Notes: a model not told the origin generated them from the letters alone. A stretch of 64,000 nucleotides of DNA from RYN-111 sp963760125 (GCA_963760125.1 CAVXBV010000007.1:372001-436000), one strand, 5' to 3'; positions 43,134 to 54,474 are shown, counted from the stretch's first letter. Translations and numbers: made by a program.

Positions 43134-43226
43134 GACCCGCGGGAGCTTCGCGATCCGAGGCTGAGAGGGCGGCAGGCCGGCCGTCGACCGTTCGCACCTG
43201 ATCCGGCTCGCCCCGGCGTAGGGAGG
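43134..43226 (+). promoter_or_regulatory. TPP riboswitch (THI box)
   Basis: Core elements in order: GGCTGAGAGG (43159-43168), ACCTGATCCGG (43196-43206) and CCGGCGTAGGGA (43213-43224). It ends directly at the thiC ribosome-binding site. GGAGG (43222-43226) can also pair with CCTCC (43229-43233) just before the ATG, giving a small hairpin over the Shine-Dalgarno. Confidence 0.94.
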
Positions 43227-43234
43227 AACCCTCC

Positions 43235-45031
<1,797 letters not shown>

Positions 45032-45961
45032 ACGACCGCCGGGCGGCTCCGCCGGCCCACCGCCACCCCCAGCAGGGCGAGTGCCCCGCCGACGTAGGCG
45101 ATCAGCGGCGGCGTCTCGGACAACAGCGTCGCGCTGAGCAGCACCGTGATCGGCGGCACGAGGTACGTCGACACGCTCAGCCGTCCGGTGCTCATGTGCC
45201 GCAGGGCGTATGCGTAGGTCGTGAAGGCGACGGCGGTCGGGAAGAGCCCGAGGTAGACGAGCGAGAGCCGGTCGCCGGCGGAGGCCTCCTGCCACTGGCT
45301 GACGAGGCGTCCGGCGAACGGCAGGCAGGCGAGCGCCCCGACGGTGCACGCGGCCCAGGTCACCTGCACGGCCGACAGGCGCGCCATCAAGGGCTTCTGC
45401 AGCACCAGGCTCACGGCGTACGCCGCGGCGGCGAGGAGGCACAGGGCCACGCCCGCAGGGTCGCGGTCGGCGTTCGTCTGCGCCGAGGTGGCGATGAGGG
45501 CCACGCCGGCGAAGGAGACGACTGACCCGGTCCAGAGCGCCCGGCCAGCGCGCTCACCCAGGAAGGTCGCCGCGAGGATGGCCACGAGGAGGGGCGACAC
45601 CTGGATGAGCAGGGCCGCGGTCCCGGCGTCGACGAGGCGCTCCCCGGCGTTGAGGGCGATGTTGTACAGCCCGAACCAGAGCAGCCCGATGGCCACGATG
45701 CGGCTGGCCTGACCACGGTCCAGGCGGACCCAGCCCTGCTTGAGCACCAGCACGCCCAGGGCGAGGGAGCCGATGGCGAGGCGGCCGAGGGAGAGCGCGC
45801 CGGGGGAGAACGTGTCCCCGAGGTGCCGGATGGCCACGAAGGCCGACGCCCACAGCACGAGGGTCACGGCAATGGCCACCAGGGCGGGGTCGACGACGGG
45901 GCGGGTCCTCGGGTCGGTCACGGTGCGAGGCTAGTCGTGGCGCAGCGGTTAGCGTGGGCGC

Positions 45962-46177
45962 ATGTGCACCTCACAGACCCCGGAACGCGTCGTCGTCTGC
46001 GACGTCGCCCTGCCCGACGTCCAGCGGCTCGCCGGTGCTCTGCCCGGAGTCACGCTGACCCACCTTCCCTACGAAGGCACGCGGGTCGAGTCGGCGGGCG
46101 ACGTGCCGGTCGAGGTCTTCCGCTCTGCGGTGCACCAGGCGATCAGCGCGCACGGCGGGTCGCTTCCCGACGCATGA
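45962..46177 (+). CDS. Small hypothetical protein
   Basis: 71 aa, MCTSQTPERVVVCDVALPDV at the N-terminus, mixed alpha/beta-looking, no membrane segment. It overlaps the next gene by four bases (ATGA), which supports its being real. No recognised family. Confidence 0.6.
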   Translation: MCTSQTPERVVVCDVALPDVQRLAGALPGVTLTHLPYEGTRVESAGDVPVEVFRSAVHQAISAHGGSLPDA

Positions 46178-46563
46178 CGGTCGCCCGCCTCGGTGCCCTC
46201 TGCGAGTTCGACGGAGAGACCCCGCAGGAGGACGGCCGCGTCGGTCTGTCCTTCGCCGTGTCGGAATGGGCTGAGCTCGCCGACGGTCGCCGGGTCGTCC
46301 TGCACGACGGGGTGCTGGGCTTCACCAGCGTGCTGAGCACGGACGAGGACCCCTGGACGGTGTACGACGAGGACCTCGTGACCAGCGCGGTGCTCAGCGC
46401 CGTCCTCCCCGACGAGGACGACGGCGAGGACCATCCCTGGTCCTGGCTGCTCGAGCTCCTGACGGAGCACGGCGTCGCGGCCGACGAGTCCGAGCTGCGC
46501 ACGGCGCCGTACGTCGTCGAGCTCGGTCCGGCGTTGACCGCCCGGCTGCGCTACGTGCCCTGA
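46174..46563 (+). CDS. Hypothetical acidic protein
   Basis: 129 aa, rich in Asp and Glu (PDEDDGEDHPWSW), no signal or membrane segment. ATG 46174 is coupled to the preceding 71-aa gene. No family recognised; the pair may act together. Confidence 0.65.
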   Translation: MTVARLGALCEFDGETPQEDGRVGLSFAVSEWAELADGRRVVLHDGVLGFTSVLSTDEDPWTVYDEDLVTSAVLSAVLPDEDDGEDHPWSWLLELLTEHGVAADESELRTAPYVVELGPALTARLRYVP

Positions 46564-46565
46564 CA

Positions 46566-46577
46566 GGAACGTGTTCC
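46566..46577. promoter_or_regulatory. Perfect palindrome before the FNT gene
   Basis: GGAACGTGTTCC, 12 bases, two bases after the preceding stop and 41 before the GTG of the channel gene. It could be an operator or an ECF-sigma -35 element (GGAAC). Weak evidence alone. Confidence 0.3.
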
Positions 46578-46617
46578 GAGAGGATCATGAGGCGTCCCGG
46601 CGGGGTAGAGCCCGCGC

Positions 46618-47418
46618 GTGACCACCGATGAGGAAGAACGCGAAGACAAGATCGATGACGCCCTGCTGCGGATCATCGACGAGGGCGTCCCACGGCTCAA
46701 ACGCGGATGGATCGACCTGCTCGCGACGGCCACCATGGCGGGCATCGAGGTCGGGTTCGGCGTGGTGGCCTACCTCGTCGTCGAGGAGGCGACCGGCAGC
46801 CAGCTGCTCGCCGGACTTGCCTTCTCTATCGGCTTCATCGCGCTGCTGCTCGGGCACAGCGAGCTGTTCACGGAGGGCTTCCTCGTCCCGGTCACGGTGG
46901 TGGCGGCGGGGAAGGCGACGTGGCGAGAGCTGGCCCGCTTCTGGACCGGGACCCTGGTCGGCAACCTGATCGGTGGCCTCGTCGTGGCGTGGTTGATCTC
47001 CCACGCCTACCCGCGGCTGCACGAGACGGCCAACGCGGCGGCGTCGACCTACGTCGACGCCGACTTGTCCGTGCGCACGCTGTGCTTGGCGTTCCTCGCT
47101 GGTGGTGCCATCACCTTGCTGACCCGCATGCACCAGGGCACCGATGAGGACGTGCCCAAGGTCCTCGCTTCCATCGGCATCGCCTTTCTGCTCGCGGGGG
47201 GTGGGTTGTTCCACTCGGTCCTCGACTCGGTGCTGGCCTTCACCGCGCTGGCGAGCGGCTCCGCGCCGTTCGGCTACCTGGACTGGCTGGGGTGGGTCTG
47301 GTGGGTGCTCCTGGCGAACATGGCCGGCGGCCTGCTGCTGACGACCCTGCTGCGGCTGGTGCGCAGCCGGCAGCGGCTGCTGGAGATCCGCGAGGAGGGC
47401 GAGGGCGTTACGGGATGA
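46618..47418 (+). CDS. Formate/nitrite transporter-family membrane protein
   Basis: 266-aa protein with six to seven hydrophobic segments. GHSELFTEGFLVPV and FWTGTLVGNLIGG match the FNT (FocA/NirC/YfdC) fold. The acidic N-terminus (TTDEEEREDKIDDAL) resembles the YfdC branch. GTG start. Its 3' end overlaps the convergent alcohol dehydrogenase by 11 bases. Substrate, probably a small anion, is unknown. Confidence 0.85.
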   Translation: MTTDEEEREDKIDDALLRIIDEGVPRLKRGWIDLLATATMAGIEVGFGVVAYLVVEEATGSQLLAGLAFSIGFIALLLGHSELFTEGFLVPVTVVAAGKATWRELARFWTGTLVGNLIGGLVVAWLISHAYPRLHETANAAASTYVDADLSVRTLCLAFLAGGAITLLTRMHQGTDEDVPKVLASIGIAFLLAGGGLFHSVLDSVLAFTALASGSAPFGYLDWLGWVWWVLLANMAGGLLLTTLLRLVRSRQRLLEIREEGEGVTG

Positions 47419-48439
47419 CGACCGTGATGCCCGGTTCGCGTCCGACGCCGACGAGGGCGGCGGGCGCCTCGTCCAGGGTGATCTCGCGGGTGACGAGCAG
47501 GCCGGGGTCGAGCCGGCCGCTGACGACCAGGTCCAGCAGCGCGGGGTAGGCGGGCGCCGCCAGGCCGTGGCTCCCCAGCAGCTCGAGCTCCCAGGACATC
47601 ACGCGGCCCATCGGTACAGGGGGGAGTGCGTCCGCCAGCACACCCACCTGCACGTGCCGGCCCCGCCGCCGTAGGGAGGCGATGCTCGCCAGGCAGGTCT
47701 CCAGCGAGCCGAACGCGTCGAGCGACAGGTGTGCCCCGCCGCGCGTGGCCTCGACCACCGCCGCAACCCCGTCCCCGTCGCCGGCACGTCCCAGGACCGT
47801 GTGCGCGGCCCCCAGGGATGCCGCATGTTCCAGCGCCGCAGCAGAGACGTCGACCGCGACGACGTCGGCGCCGTACGCCACGGCGATCTGGATGGCCGAC
47901 AGGCCCACGCCCCCGCAGCCGAACACGGCGACCTGCTCGCCCGCCGCCACGCGCCCCTGCTGCACCACGGCGCGGTAGGCGGTGGCGTAACGGCAGCCCA
48001 GGGCCGCCGCGGCCGCGAACGACAGCCCATCGGGAAGGGCCACCAGGTTGACGTCGGCGGCGTCGAGCGCGACCAGGTCCGCCATCGAGCCCCAGTGGGT
48101 GAACCCGGGCTGGCGCTGGTCGGGGCACACCTGCTGGTCTCCCGCGGAGCACCAGGCGCACCTGCCGCAGGCGTTGATGAACGGCACCGTCACGCGGTCC
48201 CCGACCCGCCACCGGGTGACGCCGGTACCCAGCTGCTCCACCGTGCCGGCGAGCTCGTGCCCGGGGACGTGGGGGAAGGTGCTGATGTCCGGGTCGTGGC
48301 CCTGCCACCCGTGCCAGTCGCTGCGGCAGACCCCCGTGGCACCCACCCGCACCACGACGCCACCGTCCGGGGGGACCGGGTCGGGGACCTCCCGGACGCT
48401 CAGCGGACCCCCGAAGCTGTCGTAGACCACGGCGCGCAC
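47408..48439 (-). CDS. Zinc-dependent alcohol dehydrogenase family protein
   Basis: 343-aa MDR enzyme. Catalytic zinc ligands in GVCRSDWHGW and VPGHELAG, structural zinc cysteines in CGRCAWCSAGDQQVC, and the cofactor motif VFGCGGVGLSAIQ. GTG at 48439 begins RAVVYDSFGG, the family start; the longer frame reaches into the divergent RNB promoter. Substrate unknown. Confidence 0.92.
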   Translation of the reverse strand: MRAVVYDSFGGPLSVREVPDPVPPDGGVVVRVGATGVCRSDWHGWQGHDPDISTFPHVPGHELAGTVEQLGTGVTRWRVGDRVTVPFINACGRCAWCSAGDQQVCPDQRQPGFTHWGSMADLVALDAADVNLVALPDGLSFAAAAALGCRYATAYRAVVQQGRVAAGEQVAVFGCGGVGLSAIQIAVAYGADVVAVDVSAAALEHAASLGAAHTVLGRAGDGDGVAAVVEATRGGAHLSLDAFGSLETCLASIASLRRRGRHVQVGVLADALPPVPMGRVMSWELELLGSHGLAAPAYPALLDLVVSGRLDPGLLVTREITLDEAPAALVGVGREPGITVVIP

Positions 48440-48477
48440 CGACCCATCCTGACAGCACCGGCGTCGTACAGTCGGGC

Positions 48478-49860
48478 GTGCCCAGCCCCCGCCTCCACCT
48501 GCCCGGTCCACCACCCGCGTGGGACGCCCTCCGCGCCGAGCTCGAGGTCCCGGTGGCCTTCCCGCCCGAGGTGCTCGCGGAGGCGGACGCGGTGACGCCG
48601 ACGCTGCCGCAGCTCGACCTCACCGACCTGCCGTTCGTCACGATCGACCCCGTGGGCAGCGTGGACCTCGACCAGGCGATGCAGCTCGAGCGCCGTGAGG
48701 GCGGCTACCGGATCCGCTACGCCATCGCCGACGTCGCCGCCTTCGTGGTCCCCGGTGGCGCCATCGACCGGGAGGCGCACCTGCGGGGGGCGACCCTGTA
48801 CGCACCAGACGAGCGGACGCCCCTTCACCCGCCCGTGCTCAGCGAGGACCGCGGCAGCCTGCTCGAGGGCAAGACCCGTCCTGCGCTCGTCTGGACCCTG
48901 GACCTCGACGCGTCCGGGGAGCTCCTGTCCACCGACGTACGACGCGCGCTGGTCCGCAGTCGGCGTCAGCTCGACTACGTCGCCGTCCAGGGCTGGATCG
49001 ACGGCGGGACCGCGACGCCGGACCTCCTGCTGCTCAAGGAGATCGGTGAGTTGCGCGAACAGCGGGCTCACGAGCGCGGTGCGGTCGACCTGCCTTCGCT
49101 CGAGCAGGAGGTGGACGCCCACGGGCACCTGACCTTTCGCGCGCCGCTGCCGAGCGAGGGCTGGAACGCCCAGATCAGCCTGCTCACCGGCATGGCGGCC
49201 GCCGGCCTCATGCTCGAGGGCAAGGTGGGGATCCTGCGCACCCTGCCGATCCCCGACCAGGGGGCGGTCTCGTCGCTGCGGCTCAGCGCGAAGGGACTGA
49301 AGGTGACGTGGCCCGAAGGTCAGCCGTACGGCGTGTTCCTGTCCGGCCTGGACCCGCACGTCCCGGCCCACGCGGCGCTGCTCACGGTGGCCACCCGACT
49401 GCTCCGAGGAGCGGGCTACACGTCCTTCGACGGCGCCCTGCCGGAGCTGACGCTGCACTCCGCCGTGGGCGCGCCGTACGCCCACGCCACGGCTCCGCTC
49501 CGGCGGCTCGTCGACAGGTACGTCGGGGAGACCTGCGTGGCCCTGTGCGCGGGCACTGAGGTGCCGGACTGGGTGCGCGCTGCTCTGCCCACGCTGCCGG
49601 ACCAGATGTCCGTGGCCGACCACCGGGCGCACGCCCTGGACCGCGCGGCCATCGACCTCGCGGAGGCGATGGTGCTCGAGCACCGGGTGGGCGAGCAGTT
49701 CGACGCCGTGGTGACCGACGACCGGACGGTCCAGCTCACCGACCCCGCCGTGCGCGGTCGCCTCGAGGCGGAGGACCCGCCGGTGGGTGAGGCAGTCCGG
49801 GTGCGGCTGCTCAGCGCCGACGTGGCCAGCCGAAAGGTGACGTTCGCCCTCGACAGGTGA
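48478..49860 (+). CDS. RNB-domain (RNase II/R-type) ribonuclease
   Basis: 460-aa exoribonuclease-like protein holding mainly the RNB catalytic domain, without the N-terminal cold-shock domains of RNase II. The active-site motif reads TIDPVGSVDLDQAM, so the fourth of the four usual acidic residues (DxDD) is Gln. RRLVDRYVGE and HRAHALDRAAIDLAEA follow. GTG at 48478. Many actinobacteria have such short RNB proteins; activity is not certain. Confidence 0.88.
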   Translation: MPSPRLHLPGPPPAWDALRAELEVPVAFPPEVLAEADAVTPTLPQLDLTDLPFVTIDPVGSVDLDQAMQLERREGGYRIRYAIADVAAFVVPGGAIDREAHLRGATLYAPDERTPLHPPVLSEDRGSLLEGKTRPALVWTLDLDASGELLSTDVRRALVRSRRQLDYVAVQGWIDGGTATPDLLLLKEIGELREQRAHERGAVDLPSLEQEVDAHGHLTFRAPLPSEGWNAQISLLTGMAAAGLMLEGKVGILRTLPIPDQGAVSSLRLSAKGLKVTWPEGQPYGVFLSGLDPHVPAHAALLTVATRLLRGAGYTSFDGALPELTLHSAVGAPYAHATAPLRRLVDRYVGETCVALCAGTEVPDWVRAALPTLPDQMSVADHRAHALDRAAIDLAEAMVLEHRVGEQFDAVVTDDRTVQLTDPAVRGRLEAEDPPVGEAVRVRLLSADVASRKVTFALDR

Positions 49861-49894
49861 CCCAGGGGCGCGGACCCCGGCGGACAGTTTCGGG

Positions 49895-50878
49895 TCAGGA
49901 ACCCGGGACCGCGGGCGATCCGCTCGGCAGCACCGTCGGGGAGTCCGGGTCGTCGCTGCCCGACGGGCTCGGCTGCGCGCTCGGGCTCGGCTTGGGGGCC
50001 GGGCTCGGCTTCGGGCTCGGGCTCTGCGTCGGCGAGGCCTTGGGGCTCGGGCTGGGCTTGGCAGCGGGCGATGCCGAGCTGCGGGGCGCCGACGAGGGCT
50101 CGACCACGATGGTCTGGACGGGGGGGACGACCTTGCGGATGCTGGCGGGCAGCGCCGCGCGGATGCGGTTGGCGAGGGCCGTCGACTGCACGAGCACGTC
50201 GTGCAGGGCGACGCTGTCGCCGCTCTGCAGGATCGCGTCGCGCTCGGAGCTGAGCAGGAGGAGTGCCTGCTGGGCGGCATCAGGGTCGGCGAGGGCGTTC
50301 GCCACCACGTCCCGCAGCTGGTCGTGCAGCTCGCGCGATGTCAGGCGCACCTGGGAGGTGTTTCCCTGCGCGGCGAAGGCCTGGAGCTGACCAAGGCTGC
50401 TGTGAGCCGCGACGCTGCTCGTCGAGACGTCCAGGGGGCTGGGCTCGACGCCCTGCGGGACGACACCGAGCAGGAAGCCGGCGACGGCAGCGGCGGCCAC
50501 GAAGGGTGCGGCCGGAATGCGGCGGGAGCGTCGGCGCGACGGGGCGTCGAAGACGGTGACCTCGGGGGCGGGCTCGGCGAGGTCGTGCAGGTGGCCGAGG
50601 GCGCGCTGCTCGAAGCCGCCGAGGGAACCGCGGTCGCTCTGCAGGATCTCGGCAGCAATGCCGGGCTGGCCGGCTTCGACGGCGGAGGCGGCCAGCGACA
50701 GGTCGGTCTCGAGCGTCAGGCGCAGCGCGTCGACCTCGCGGAGCAGGGCGTCGAGGGAGGCCACGCGGGGCAGCCCGGGCAGGATCGACGCGAGGGTCTC
50801 GGTGCCGCTCTCGGGAGAGGCGTCCACCGGGACGTCCGGGCGGGAGGGGTCACGACGGTCGCCGGTCCTGCGCTCCAT
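49895..50878 (-). CDS. DUF5667-like single-pass membrane protein
   Basis: 327 aa. N-terminal cytoplasmic part about 125 residues, one membrane segment (PFVAAAAVAGFLLGVVP, about residues 128-145), then an extracellular helical domain (residues 160-245) with LTSRELHDQLRDVV and a Ser/Pro/Lys repeat tail (PSPSPKASP-type). The domain and tail resemble DUF5667 proteins, often found beside sigma factors. No sigma factor gene is visible here. ATG at 50878. Confidence 0.65.
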   Translation of the reverse strand: MERRTGDRRDPSRPDVPVDASPESGTETLASILPGLPRVASLDALLREVDALRLTLETDLSLAASAVEAGQPGIAAEILQSDRGSLGGFEQRALGHLHDLAEPAPEVTVFDAPSRRRSRRIPAAPFVAAAAVAGFLLGVVPQGVEPSPLDVSTSSVAAHSSLGQLQAFAAQGNTSQVRLTSRELHDQLRDVVANALADPDAAQQALLLLSSERDAILQSGDSVALHDVLVQSTALANRIRAALPASIRKVVPPVQTIVVEPSSAPRSSASPAAKPSPSPKASPTQSPSPKPSPAPKPSPSAQPSPSGSDDPDSPTVLPSGSPAVPGS

Positions 50879-51050
50879 CTTCCGTCCCTTCCGCTCAGCG
50901 TGGTGATCTTGAGGAGTGGTTCGCCAGTGGGCGTCGAACTCCTGCTGCCCGAACCTGGCAGTTCCCTGTCAGTCCCTGCAGCTCAGTTTGGCACTGGCGT
51001 CCGGTACCTGATGGCAGGGACTTCGCCGTGGGCTGCCAGACTCCTGCACC

Positions 51051-51737
51051 ATGACCGACACCGCTTCCGCCCCTTCCCCGACCGCGCTCGACGTGTCCGC
51101 CCTGCGCCTGGCCGTCCTGGGCGGTACGGGCGAGCAGGGCAGGGGCCTGGCCCGCCGGTTCGCGCTCGCCGGGCACGACGTCGTGCTCGGCTCTCGGAGC
51201 GCCGAACGGGCCACCGAGGCAGCTCAGGGCCTGCCCGGCTCGGTCACGGGCGCGGCGAACGCCGACGCCGCGGCCGGGGCCGACGTCGTCATCGTCGCGG
51301 TCCCTTGGGAGGGGCACCGCGAGCTGCTCGTCGACCTGGCGCCGGTGCTGGCCGGCAAGGTCGTCATTGACTGCGTGAACCCCCTGGGCTTCGACAAGCA
51401 GGGCGCGTTTGCCCTCGGGGTCGAGGAAGGGAGTGCCGCGCAGCAGGCGGCGGTTGTGCTTCCGCAGAGCAGGGTCGTCGGGGCGTTCCACCACGTCAGC
51501 GCCGTGCTGCTGCTCGACGAGGCCGTGGAGACGGTCGACACCGACATCCTCGTGCTGGGCGACGACCGCGAGGCGACGGACCTGGTCCAGGCCCTCGTGG
51601 CCCAGATCCCGGGCATGCGGGGCGTCTTCGCGGGTCGCCTGCGCAACGCCCACCAGGTCGAGGCCCTCACGGCCAACCTCATCAGCGTCAACCGGCGCTA
51701 CAAGGCCCACGCCGGTCTGCGGGTCACCGACGTCTAG
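51051..51737 (+). CDS. npdG: NADPH-dependent F420 reductase NpdG
   Basis: 228-aa Rossmann-fold enzyme that exchanges hydride between NADP and coenzyme F420. VLGGTGEQGRGLARRFALAG at residue 22, LGSRSAERA recognising NADP, VNPLGF, AFHHVSAVLL and the C-terminal NLISVNRRYKAHAG are diagnostic. ATG at 51051. It marks this organism as an F420 user. Confidence 0.93.
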   Translation: MTDTASAPSPTALDVSALRLAVLGGTGEQGRGLARRFALAGHDVVLGSRSAERATEAAQGLPGSVTGAANADAAAGADVVIVAVPWEGHRELLVDLAPVLAGKVVIDCVNPLGFDKQGAFALGVEEGSAAQQAAVVLPQSRVVGAFHHVSAVLLLDEAVETVDTDILVLGDDREATDLVQALVAQIPGMRGVFAGRLRNAHQVEALTANLISVNRRYKAHAGLRVTDV

Positions 51738-51792
51738 GCAGGGGCACGACGACACCGGCACCCCGGTCAGCCTCCCGTCGTCCGTCGCGCGG

Positions 51793-52482
51793 GTGGTCTC
51801 GCTCGTTCCCTCGTTGACGGAGTCCGTCGCGGTCACCGCGCCGGGCCTGCTCGTGGGGGCCACGGACTGGTGCAGCCATCCGGCGGACCTGGACGTGGTC
51901 CGCGTGAAGGGGACCAAGAGCCCCGACGTCGAGGCCGTCGTGGCGCTGAGACCCGATCTGGTGCTGGCCAATGCCGAGGAGAACCGCGTCGAGGACCTCG
52001 ACGCGCTCCGGGCTGCCGGTGTCGCCGTGTGGGTGACCTTCCCCCGCACGGTGGCCGAGGCCCTGGTGAGCCTGCACCGGATGCTCGCCGCCTGCGGTCT
52101 GGACCGGCCGCTGTGGCTGGATCAGGCCCAGCACTCCTGGGCCGAGCCGTTCACGGGGGAGCGGCGTCGAGCTCTCGTCCCGATCTGGCGCCGGCCCTGG
52201 ATGGCGGTCGGCAGCGGCACGTTCACCGGGGACGTCCTGACCCGCTTGGGCGTCGACAACGTGCTCGGCGACCACGCGGAGCGCTATCCGAAGATCGACC
52301 TGGCCGAGCTTCCGACGTACGACGTGGTGGTGCTGCCGGACGAGCCCTACGCGTTCTCACCGACCGACGGCCCCGAGTGCTTCGCCGCCCCGAGCGCGTG
52401 CGTGAGCGGCCGTCATCTCACGTGGTACGGCCCGTCGCTGGCCGAGGCGCGTGAGCTGCTGCACGCTCAGCTCAGCACCTGA
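51793..52482 (+). CDS. Helical-backbone metal receptor / BtuF-like protein
   Basis: 229-aa periplasmic-binding-protein fold (PF01497 type) without a signal peptide. VVSLVPSLTESVAV is the typical N-terminus; GATDWCSHP, VKGTKSPDVEAV, ALRPDLVLANAEENR and VLPDEPYAF follow. The cytosolic location suggests a cobalamin-binding or handling role rather than import. GTG at 51793 starts exactly at the family N-terminus but lacks a ribosome-binding site; the frame runs upstream with no better start. Confidence 0.82.
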   Translation: MVSLVPSLTESVAVTAPGLLVGATDWCSHPADLDVVRVKGTKSPDVEAVVALRPDLVLANAEENRVEDLDALRAAGVAVWVTFPRTVAEALVSLHRMLAACGLDRPLWLDQAQHSWAEPFTGERRRALVPIWRRPWMAVGSGTFTGDVLTRLGVDNVLGDHAERYPKIDLAELPTYDVVVLPDEPYAFSPTDGPECFAAPSACVSGRHLTWYGPSLAEARELLHAQLST

Positions 52483-52530
52483 GGAGGACGGTGCGCGGAC
52501 GACTGGGCCCGCTTTGGACGTACGGCGGGC

Positions 52531-52866
52531 TCAGGTGACCGTCTCGAAGGCGTCGTCCAGCAGGCCGGCGAGCTCGTCGGCGGGGAGGTGACGGTCAAGC
52601 CGGACCCCGAGCCACCCCCGGCCGCCGACGTACGGCGGACGGAAGAACGTGTCGGGGTCCGCGGCGACTCGAGCCTCCTGCGAGCCGGGTGGGGCGGCGA
52701 TCCACAGGCCCAGGATCCCGTCGCCGTGGTGGTCGTCGACGCAGGCGACGAACTGCTTGCCGCGAGTGCCAGGGGCGAAGAAGCAGGCCGAGCCGTGGCT
52801 GACCCGCTCGGTGACACCCTCGATCGCCAGGCAGTGCGCCCGGACGGTGTGGAAGGGGTCGGTCAT
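52531..52866 (-). CDS. MmcQ/YjbR-family protein
   Basis: 111 aa with the YjbR fold: EGVTERVSHGSACFF, KQFVACVDDHHGDG, LWIAAPPG and PPYVGGRGWLGVRLD. ATG at 52866 overlaps the panB stop. Family members are thought to bind DNA; function unproven. Confidence 0.9.
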   Translation of the reverse strand: MTDPFHTVRAHCLAIEGVTERVSHGSACFFAPGTRGKQFVACVDDHHGDGILGLWIAAPPGSQEARVAADPDTFFRPPYVGGRGWLGVRLDRHLPADELAGLLDDAFETVT

Positions 52867-53696
52867 CAGGTGAAGCTGTGCTCGGGGCCGGGGAAGGTGC
52901 CGTCACGAACCTCGTCGGCGTACGCCTTGGCGGCGTCGCCCAGCACGGTGCGGAGGTCGGCGTACTGCTTGGCGAGCTTCAGGCCTTTCGGGGTGAGGCC
53001 GGCCATGTCGGTCCAGACCAGCACCTGGGCGTCGCAGCTGACGCCGGCGCCGATGCCGATGGTCGGGATCGTCAGCTCCTTGGTGACGCGCGCGGCCAGG
53101 TCGGCAGGCACCACCTCGAGCACGAGCGCGAAGGCGCCGGCCTCCTGCAGCTCGATCGCCTCGTCGATCAGCCGGTCACCCGCCTCGCCGCGGCCCTGGA
53201 CGCGGTAACCGCCGAGGGTGTTCACGCTCTGTGGGGTCAGGCCCAGGTGCCCCATGACGGGGATGCCGGAGGTGACGAGGAGCTCCACCTGCGGAGCCAC
53301 CCGGTGGCCGCCCTCGACCTTGACGGCGTGGGCGCCGATCTGCAGGAAGCGCACCGCGTTGCGCAGCGCCTGCGCCGGCGACTCCTGGTAGCTGCCGAAC
53401 GGCATGTCGGCGACCACGAGGCTCCGGGTGGTCCCGCGCGCGACCCCGCGGACGAGGGGGAGGAGGTCCTCCATGGTCACCGGGACGGTGCTGTCGTAAC
53501 CGAGCACATTGTTGCCGGCGCTGTCGCCGACAAGCAGGACGGGGATGCCTGCCTCGTCGAACAGCTGCGCCGTGAGCATGTCGTAGCTGGTGAGCATCGC
53601 CCACCGCTCGCCGCGGTCCTTGGCCGACTGCAGGTCGCGGGTGGTGACGCGGCGGGTGGTGACGCCGCCGTACAGGCTGGGGAGCTGATCGGACAT
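52866..53696 (-). CDS. panB: 3-methyl-2-oxobutanoate hydroxymethyltransferase PanB
   Basis: 276-aa enzyme of pantothenate synthesis that adds a hydroxymethyl group from methylene-THF to ketoisovalerate. LTSYDMLTAQLFDEAGIPVL, LVGDSAGNNVLGY (metal Asp), VKVEGG and GHLGLTPQSVNTLGGYRVQG are signatures, and GIGAGVSCDAQVLV follows. ATG at 53696. Confidence 0.96.
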   Translation of the reverse strand: MSDQLPSLYGGVTTRRVTTRDLQSAKDRGERWAMLTSYDMLTAQLFDEAGIPVLLVGDSAGNNVLGYDSTVPVTMEDLLPLVRGVARGTTRSLVVADMPFGSYQESPAQALRNAVRFLQIGAHAVKVEGGHRVAPQVELLVTSGIPVMGHLGLTPQSVNTLGGYRVQGRGEAGDRLIDEAIELQEAGAFALVLEVVPADLAARVTKELTIPTIGIGAGVSCDAQVLVWTDMAGLTPKGLKLAKQYADLRTVLGDAAKAYADEVRDGTFPGPEHSFT

Positions 53697-53782
53697 GCGC
53701 TCAGCGTCCCACTCGGGCGCTCGAGGGGCCTCGGCGCCCCCGGCCCCGTGCGATGATCACTCACCCGCGAACAGGAGTCCCC

Positions 53783-54403
53783 ATGGCAGCCGGCGTCTGG
53801 CCCCTCGTCCACGCCGAGCGCGCAGCGCTCGCCTCCGACCTGTCCGGGCTGACCGCCGAGCAGTGGCAGACCCCGTCGCTCTGCGAGGGCTGGACGGTCC
53901 ACGACCTGCTGGCCCACCAGGTCGCCACGGCGCGGCTCACGGCGCTGGGCTTCTTCGGCGCGCTGATCGGCTCCGGGTTCAGCTTCACGAAGTTCGCGGC
54001 GAAGGGCGTCGCCGCCGGCAAGCTGGGCGGCCCCGAGGCCACGCTGCAGGCCTACCGCGACCTGGAGCGGGCGACGACCTCCCCGCCCGGGCCGAAGGAC
54101 TCCTGGCTCGGCGAGGAGATCGTGCACGGCGAGGACATCCGGCGCCCGCTCGGACTCGCGCGCGACTACCCCGCTGCCTCGGTGGTGCGGGTGCTCGACT
54201 TCTACAAGGGCAGCAACGCCCTCATCGGCACCAAGAAGCGGATCGCCGGAGTGACCCTGAAGGCGACCGACACGGACTGGAGCCACGGCACGGGACCCCT
54301 CGTCGAGGGTCCGGCGATCTCGCTGCTCATGGTCGGGACCGGCCGTGCGTCGCACCTGGGCGACCTCACGGGACCGGGCGTCGCGGTTCTGTCCGCCCGC
54401 TGA
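53783..54403 (+). CDS. Mycothiol-dependent maleylpyruvate isomerase-like (DinB superfamily) protein
   Basis: 206-aa protein of the TIGR03083 kind. LTAEQWQTPSLCEGWTVHDL and LLAHQVATA give the DinB metal-type helix, and GEEIVHGEDIRRPLG is the second histidine region. ATG at 53783 was chosen because AGGAG lies six bases upstream; an earlier ATG at 53753 is less likely. Likely mycothiol transferase of unknown substrate. Confidence 0.85.
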   Translation: MAAGVWPLVHAERAALASDLSGLTAEQWQTPSLCEGWTVHDLLAHQVATARLTALGFFGALIGSGFSFTKFAAKGVAAGKLGGPEATLQAYRDLERATTSPPGPKDSWLGEEIVHGEDIRRPLGLARDYPAASVVRVLDFYKGSNALIGTKKRIAGVTLKATDTDWSHGTGPLVEGPAISLLMVGTGRASHLGDLTGPGVAVLSAR

Positions 54404-54474
54404 CGGCAGGAGTTCCCCTCGGCGCCGCGAAGCAAGGGAAGAACCCTCTCCCCCCTTCCTCGAGGAGCCTCTCC

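Noticed and set aside
49861..49910. CGGGT/ACCCG hairpin between the RNB and DUF5667-like genes as a terminator
   Set aside because: The stem is only five bases and partly lies in the DUF5667-like coding end; too weak to call.
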